DNA from: Akkermansia muciniphila
Lineage (GTDB): Bacteria > Verrucomicrobiota > Verrucomicrobiia > Verrucomicrobiales > Akkermansiaceae
DNA length: 64,000 nucleotides
NCBI GenBank assembly: GCA_945874895.1
Contig: CAMCIC010000011.1
Coordinates: forward strand, 1-64,000
Direction of reading: 5' to 3'
The stretch's first letter is position 1. Every line of letters starts with the position of its first letter. Under the pieces are notes generated by a model, which had not been told where the DNA came from, did not search any database, and saw only the letters and a program-made list of their open reading frames with translations. Both the position numbers and the translations under genes were made by a program. Positions 60,593 to 64,000 of the stretch are shown here, piece by piece.

Positions 60593-62635
60593 ATGCGGTT
60601 GTGGAAATTCTTGATCTGGATCTGTGTTTCGCTTTTAGGTGCGGCGGCTGTCGCCGTTGCCGCATTTTCACGTGGTGAACCGATCAATTCTCTATGGTTG
60701 GTGGTGGCTGGGGTTTGCACCTTCGCCGTTTCCTATCGGTTTTACGCTTCATGGCTGATTGCCAAGGTGTTGACGGTGGACGACAATCGGGCTCCTGCCG
60801 CTGTGACCCGATCCGATGGCAAGGACTTCGTGCCCACTCCGAAATGGGTGGTCTTCGGTCACCACTTTGCGGCGATTGCGGGCCCCGGTCCGCTGGTGGG
60901 TCCTGTGCTGGCAGCTCAGTTTGGCTACCTCCCGGGCACGCTGTGGATTTTGATCGGCGCGGCGTTGGGTGGTGGCGTGCATGACGCGATCGTGCTTTTC
61001 GCTTCGATGCGTCGCGACGGCAAATCGTTAGGACAGATGCTCAAGGAGGAAATCAATCCCATCGTCGGTTTGATTGCGATGTTCAGTTTGCTCGCCATCA
61101 TGACCATTCTCCTCGCGGTGCTGGGATTGGTCGTGGCGAAAGCCCTCGCGCATTCCCCTTGGGGTCTGTTTACCATTGCCTGCACCATTCCCTTGGCGAT
61201 GGCCATGGGTGTGGCGATCAAGTCGGGAAAAATCGGTGTGACACCCGTATCCATTGCCGGCGTGATCGGCCTGTTGCTCGCCGTGGTAGGAGGAAAATTT
61301 TTGCCTCCTTCTTGGAATGAGGCGCTCACTTTGTCCACTCCTTCGCTGGCCTGGGCGATCATGATCTACGGCTTTGCGGCATCGGTGCTACCGGTTTGGT
61401 TGCTGCTCGCTCCACGCGATTACCTCAGCACATTCATGAAATTGGGCACGGTGGCCGTGTTGGCGGTATTCATCGTTATCCTTGCGCCGCCACTGCAGAT
61501 GCCCGCCGTCACGCCATTCATCGATGGCTCGGGTTTTGTTGTTCCCGGTCCGGTGTTTCCCTTTGTCTGCATCACCATCGCCTGCGGTGCGGTGAGTGGA
61601 TTCCACGCACTGATTTCCTCCGGCACCACACCGAAATTGTTAGCCCGCGAAAAAGAAATCAAGCTCGTGGGCTATGGATCGATGGTGGTGGAAATGCTCG
61701 TCGCTCTGATGGCCATCATCGCGGCTTCCACATTGCCGCCAGGGCAATATTTCGCCATCAATTCACCGATTGATCCGGCGGACCCCGTGGCTGTGGAACG
61801 ACAAATCGAGAAAATCAATGGCTACGGTCCGACCTATGCGGTTACTTTGGAGGAAATGAAAAATCTCTCCGCGCAGTTGGAAGAGCCCACCATGATCGGT
61901 AAGTCCGGCGGAGCTCCCACATTTGCCGTCGGCATGGCCATGATGTTCCAGAAGGTGTTTAAGGGCAAGGACGCGCTGTCGCTCTGGTATCATTTCGCCA
62001 TCATGTTTGAGGCCCTTTTCATCCTTACCACTTTGGATGCGGGAACACGTGTGGGCCGCTTCATTTTGCAGGACTTTCTCGGCACCTTCGTGCCCAAGCT
62101 CAAGGACACGGGTTCATGGACAGCGAACGTGATTTCTACGTTTTTGTTGGTATCGGCTTGGGGGTATTTCCTCTATCAGGGCGCGTTGGATCCTGGTGGC
62201 ATCGCAAAGAGCCTGTGGCCGATATTCGGCATCTCGAATCAGCTGTTGGCAGTCATTGCGTTTTGTCTTGGCACTACGATTCTCATCAAGATGGGCAAGG
62301 TGCGCTACTGTCTCGTCACCGTCATCCCTATGGTCTTTCTCACCAGTGTGACCTTCATGGCAGGGTGGATGAAAATTTTCTCCTCCAAGGCTGCTGGCTT
62401 CTGGCCGGAGATCCTAAAACACCGCGGATTGCTGGAAACGGCTCTATCGGAAAAGCAGCGCAAGGTCAGTGAACAGGCGATCGTCAACGCTTGGGTGGAC
62501 ATCGCAATCACTTCATTGTTTCTCGTGTTGGTCACCGCCATCATCATCGGCTGCGCTCGAGAATGGTGGTTGCTCCTGTCGGGCAGAAAGGTTGTCAAAT
62601 TGCAGGAGAGTGCCTATCAACCGCAGCCTTCATGA
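60593..62635 (+). CDS. cstA: CstA-family carbon starvation transporter
   Basis: A 680-residue inner-membrane protein with ~15 hydrophobic helices. The family signature HHFAAIAGPGPLVGPVLAAQ followed by FGYLPGTLWILIGAALGGGV is intact, as are SGTTPKLLAREKEIKLVGYG and DAGTRVGRFILQDFLG. CstA and BtsT import peptides or pyruvate when better carbon is short. The gene overlaps nth by four bases (ATGA), so both are on one message. Confidence 0.94.
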   Translation: MRLWKFLIWICVSLLGAAAVAVAAFSRGEPINSLWLVVAGVCTFAVSYRFYASWLIAKVLTVDDNRAPAAVTRSDGKDFVPTPKWVVFGHHFAAIAGPGPLVGPVLAAQFGYLPGTLWILIGAALGGGVHDAIVLFASMRRDGKSLGQMLKEEINPIVGLIAMFSLLAIMTILLAVLGLVVAKALAHSPWGLFTIACTIPLAMAMGVAIKSGKIGVTPVSIAGVIGLLLAVVGGKFLPPSWNEALTLSTPSLAWAIMIYGFAASVLPVWLLLAPRDYLSTFMKLGTVAVLAVFIVILAPPLQMPAVTPFIDGSGFVVPGPVFPFVCITIACGAVSGFHALISSGTTPKLLAREKEIKLVGYGSMVVEMLVALMAIIAASTLPPGQYFAINSPIDPADPVAVERQIEKINGYGPTYAVTLEEMKNLSAQLEEPTMIGKSGGAPTFAVGMAMMFQKVFKGKDALSLWYHFAIMFEALFILTTLDAGTRVGRFILQDFLGTFVPKLKDTGSWTANVISTFLLVSAWGYFLYQGALDPGGIAKSLWPIFGISNQLLAVIAFCLGTTILIKMGKVRYCLVTVIPMVFLTSVTFMAGWMKIFSSKAAGFWPEILKHRGLLETALSEKQRKVSEQAIVNAWVDIAITSLFLVLVTAIIIGCAREWWLLLSGRKVVKLQESAYQPQPS

Positions 62636-63267
62636 CAAAAAAGGAACGCGCTGCCTATCTGCTGAATCGGCTGGATCAACTCTATCCGGAGACGCCGATC
62701 CCCTTGGATCATAAGGATCCCTTCACCCTTTTGATCGCGGTATTGCTCTCTGCGCAATGCACCGATGCCCGTGTCAACACCGTGACTCCTGCGCTCTTCG
62801 CACTGGCGGACAATCCCTATGACATGAGTCGCGCCACCGCGGAGCAAGTGCGTGAGATCATCCGCCCCTGCGGTCTTTCCCCTCGCAAGAGCGTGGCGAT
62901 CGTGGAACTCTCGCGCATTCTGGTGCAGCACTATGATGGCCAGGTGCCACAGGATTTTGCGGCACTCGAATCGTTGCCAGGAGTGGGCCACAAAACCGCA
63001 TCGGTGGTGATGGCTCAAGCCTTCGGCGTCCCCGCTTTTCCAGTCGATACCCACATTCATCGCTTGGCGAAACGTTGGAAGCTTTCGTCAGGAAAATCGG
63101 TGGAGCAGACCGAAGCGGATCTGAAGAAACTTTTCCCGCGCGAGAAATGGAACAAACTTCATTTGCAGATCATTTTCGCCGGGCGTGAGCATTGCACGGC
63201 ACGCGGATGCCAAGGGAATACCTGCCTCCTCTGCGGTGAACTCTTTCATCGTTCGGTGCGGTCATAA
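62632..63267 (+). CDS. nth: Endonuclease III (DNA glycosylase/AP lyase) with unusual Cys pattern
   Basis: A 211-residue base-excision repair enzyme. The helix-hairpin-helix LESLPGVGHKTASVVMAQAF contains the catalytic Lys, and the catalytic Asp is in FPVDTHIHRLAKRW. The Fe-S site of E. coli Nth is C-x6-C-x2-C-x5-C. Here the tail HCTARGCQGNTCLLCGELF gives C-x4-C-x4-C-x2-C, so the cluster may be bound differently or absent. The start overlaps the cstA stop (ATGA). The 3' end overlaps the convergent Kef-type gene by six bases. Confidence 0.93.
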   Translation: MTKKERAAYLLNRLDQLYPETPIPLDHKDPFTLLIAVLLSAQCTDARVNTVTPALFALADNPYDMSRATAEQVREIIRPCGLSPRKSVAIVELSRILVQHYDGQVPQDFAALESLPGVGHKTASVVMAQAFGVPAFPVDTHIHRLAKRWKLSSGKSVEQTEADLKKLFPREKWNKLHLQIIFAGREHCTARGCQGNTCLLCGELFHRSVRS

Positions 63268-64000
63268 GAATTTCTTTTCGTAGGCGCACAACCCTTGTTC
63301 CACCATAGCGATGGAACTTTCCTGCTCGTCGTGGATCACCTTGGCCCCCATCAGGGTCAGGTCGAGCGCCTCGCTAGAAAATTTGGCACGCGCCAGAATC
63401 AGGATTTCCGGATTTTCTGATAAGACTTGCGGGATGGCTTTGGAAGTGACTCCGACATGTGGGAAGGTGAACGCGATGAGGCGCGCCTTTTTGATCTTGG
63501 TGAGGGCGAGAGCCTCCGGGTGGGTAATGTCACCAAAGAGCACAAGGTGACCTCTCTTTTTCAGATCGCATACCGTATCGGCGTTGAGATCGACGATGAC
63601 ACAGTCGATGCCCGCGTGCAACAAGGCTTGGTGGAGTGTTTGGCCTACGGGTCCATAACCACAAATGATCGCGTGATCTTCGAGATTTTTGATCGATGAG
63701 CTGAGCGTCATCACCGCGGGTGTAGTCCGTTTGTTGCGGAACCAGCCCTTGCGTTCGAGCCACAGGCTGAGCGGCGTCATGGACAGCATCGAAGCAGGAA
63801 TCAGAGCCATGCCCAGGGCGGTGCAAACAAGAATCATTTGTTCCAGCCATGGCTCAAAGGCGCGGAACTGTTGTGATTTTTGGATCAGCACCAAGGAAAA
63901 TTCGCCTATGCTCGATAGGCTGGCCGCCGCCAGTAAGGCGGGTCGCAAGGGGAGCCGCAAGATACGCGCGACGGCGAATACCGTGAGGAATTTGAAAAGA
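63262..64000 (-). CDS. Kef-type cation/proton antiporter, C-terminal part (5' end outside window)
   Basis: The minus-strand frame is open to the window edge, leaving ~245 residues. The last TM helices of a CPA2 Na+/H+ exchanger domain (SSIGEFSLVLIQKSQQF, MILVCTALGMALIPASML) are followed by a TrkA-N/RCK nucleotide-binding domain (HAIICGYGPVGQTLHQALLH, CVIVDLNADTV, VLFGDITHPEALALTKI). This is the KefB/KefC/YbaL layout for K+ or Na+ efflux gated by NAD(H) or thiol compounds. The TrkA-N domain ends soon after its core, with no added TrkA-C domain. Confidence 0.9.
   Translation of the reverse strand, partial: LFKFLTVFAVARILRLPLRPALLAAASLSSIGEFSLVLIQKSQQFRAFEPWLEQMILVCTALGMALIPASMLSMTPLSLWLERKGWFRNKRTTPAVMTLSSSIKNLEDHAIICGYGPVGQTLHQALLHAGIDCVIVDLNADTVCDLKKRGHLVLFGDITHPEALALTKIKKARLIAFTFPHVGVTSKAIPQVLSENPEILILARAKFSSEALDLTLMGAKVIHDEQESSIAMVEQGLCAYEKKFL

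Overview
The window reads as a chromosomal segment of a member of the Verrucomicrobiota, most likely order Verrucomicrobiales. The evidence is a set of PVC-superphylum families: a DUF1552 secreted protein, a ThuA/NPCBM/PVC-type heme protein of 1363 residues, a DUF2231-cytochrome-LRR protein, three secreted sulfatases, a Gfo/Idh/MocA protein with a Tat leader, a PL10-type pectate lyase and a divergent FtsZ. The LexA operator also matches the TGTTC-N4-GAACA motif reported for this phylum. Base composition is moderately GC-rich. Most genes lack a clear Shine-Dalgarno sequence, and several promoters sit so close to the start codon that leaderless mRNAs are likely.

Layout. 1-3928: end of a propeller-like protein, a sialate O-acetylesterase and a sulfatase (polysaccharide breakdown). 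3929-7716: an accessory island with three ribbon-helix-helix genes, a gene remnant, two copies of a hairpin-rich repeat and a type IV (AbiE-like) toxin-antitoxin operon lying between 19-bp direct repeats. 7717-12797: ABC-F ATPase, TM2 protein, Tat-exported metallo-beta-lactamase-fold protein, two tandem repeat-plus-terminator units, and DUF1552. 13033-15999: sulfate activation genes cysC-cysD-cysN. 16099-19528: a one-TM protein, YchF and a bacterial nitric oxide synthase oxygenase. 19571-23454: ThuA protein and two sulfatases. 23591-28726: TPR-like protein, a membrane-anchored helical protein, a TMEM43-family protein with a small membrane partner, and the DUF2231-cytochrome-LRR protein. 28804-36805: SpoIIE phosphatase/STAS pair, tRNA-Arg(CCG), MATE transporter, and the giant ThuA-heme protein. 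36902-40662: GTP-type PEP carboxykinase divergent from lexA, then a small membrane protein and a HAD phosphatase. 40683-50533, all minus strand: ftsZ, ftsA, ftsQ, ddl, ppk, a DUF6288-like protein and a DEDD exonuclease. 50762-54938: a cellulose-synthase-like glycosyltransferase coupled to an L,D-transpeptidase, a lipoprotein, a decayed acyltransferase/PEP-swivel gene and a CIA30 protein. 55015-64000: oxidoreductase, AddA-like helicase-nuclease, pectate lyase, CstA, endonuclease III, and the end of a Kef-type antiporter.

The gene set suggests a heterotroph living on sulfated and acidic polysaccharides: secreted esterase, sulfatases and pectate lyase release sugars, while CstA and PEP carboxykinase serve growth on peptides, pyruvate or other gluconeogenic carbon. 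The points most worth following are the repeat-bounded AbiE cassette with its operator, the NOS gene in this phylum, the tandem RNA-like units at 11212-11448, the leaderless-promoter pattern, the altered FtsZ T7 loop and the decayed fusion gene at 53623-54301.
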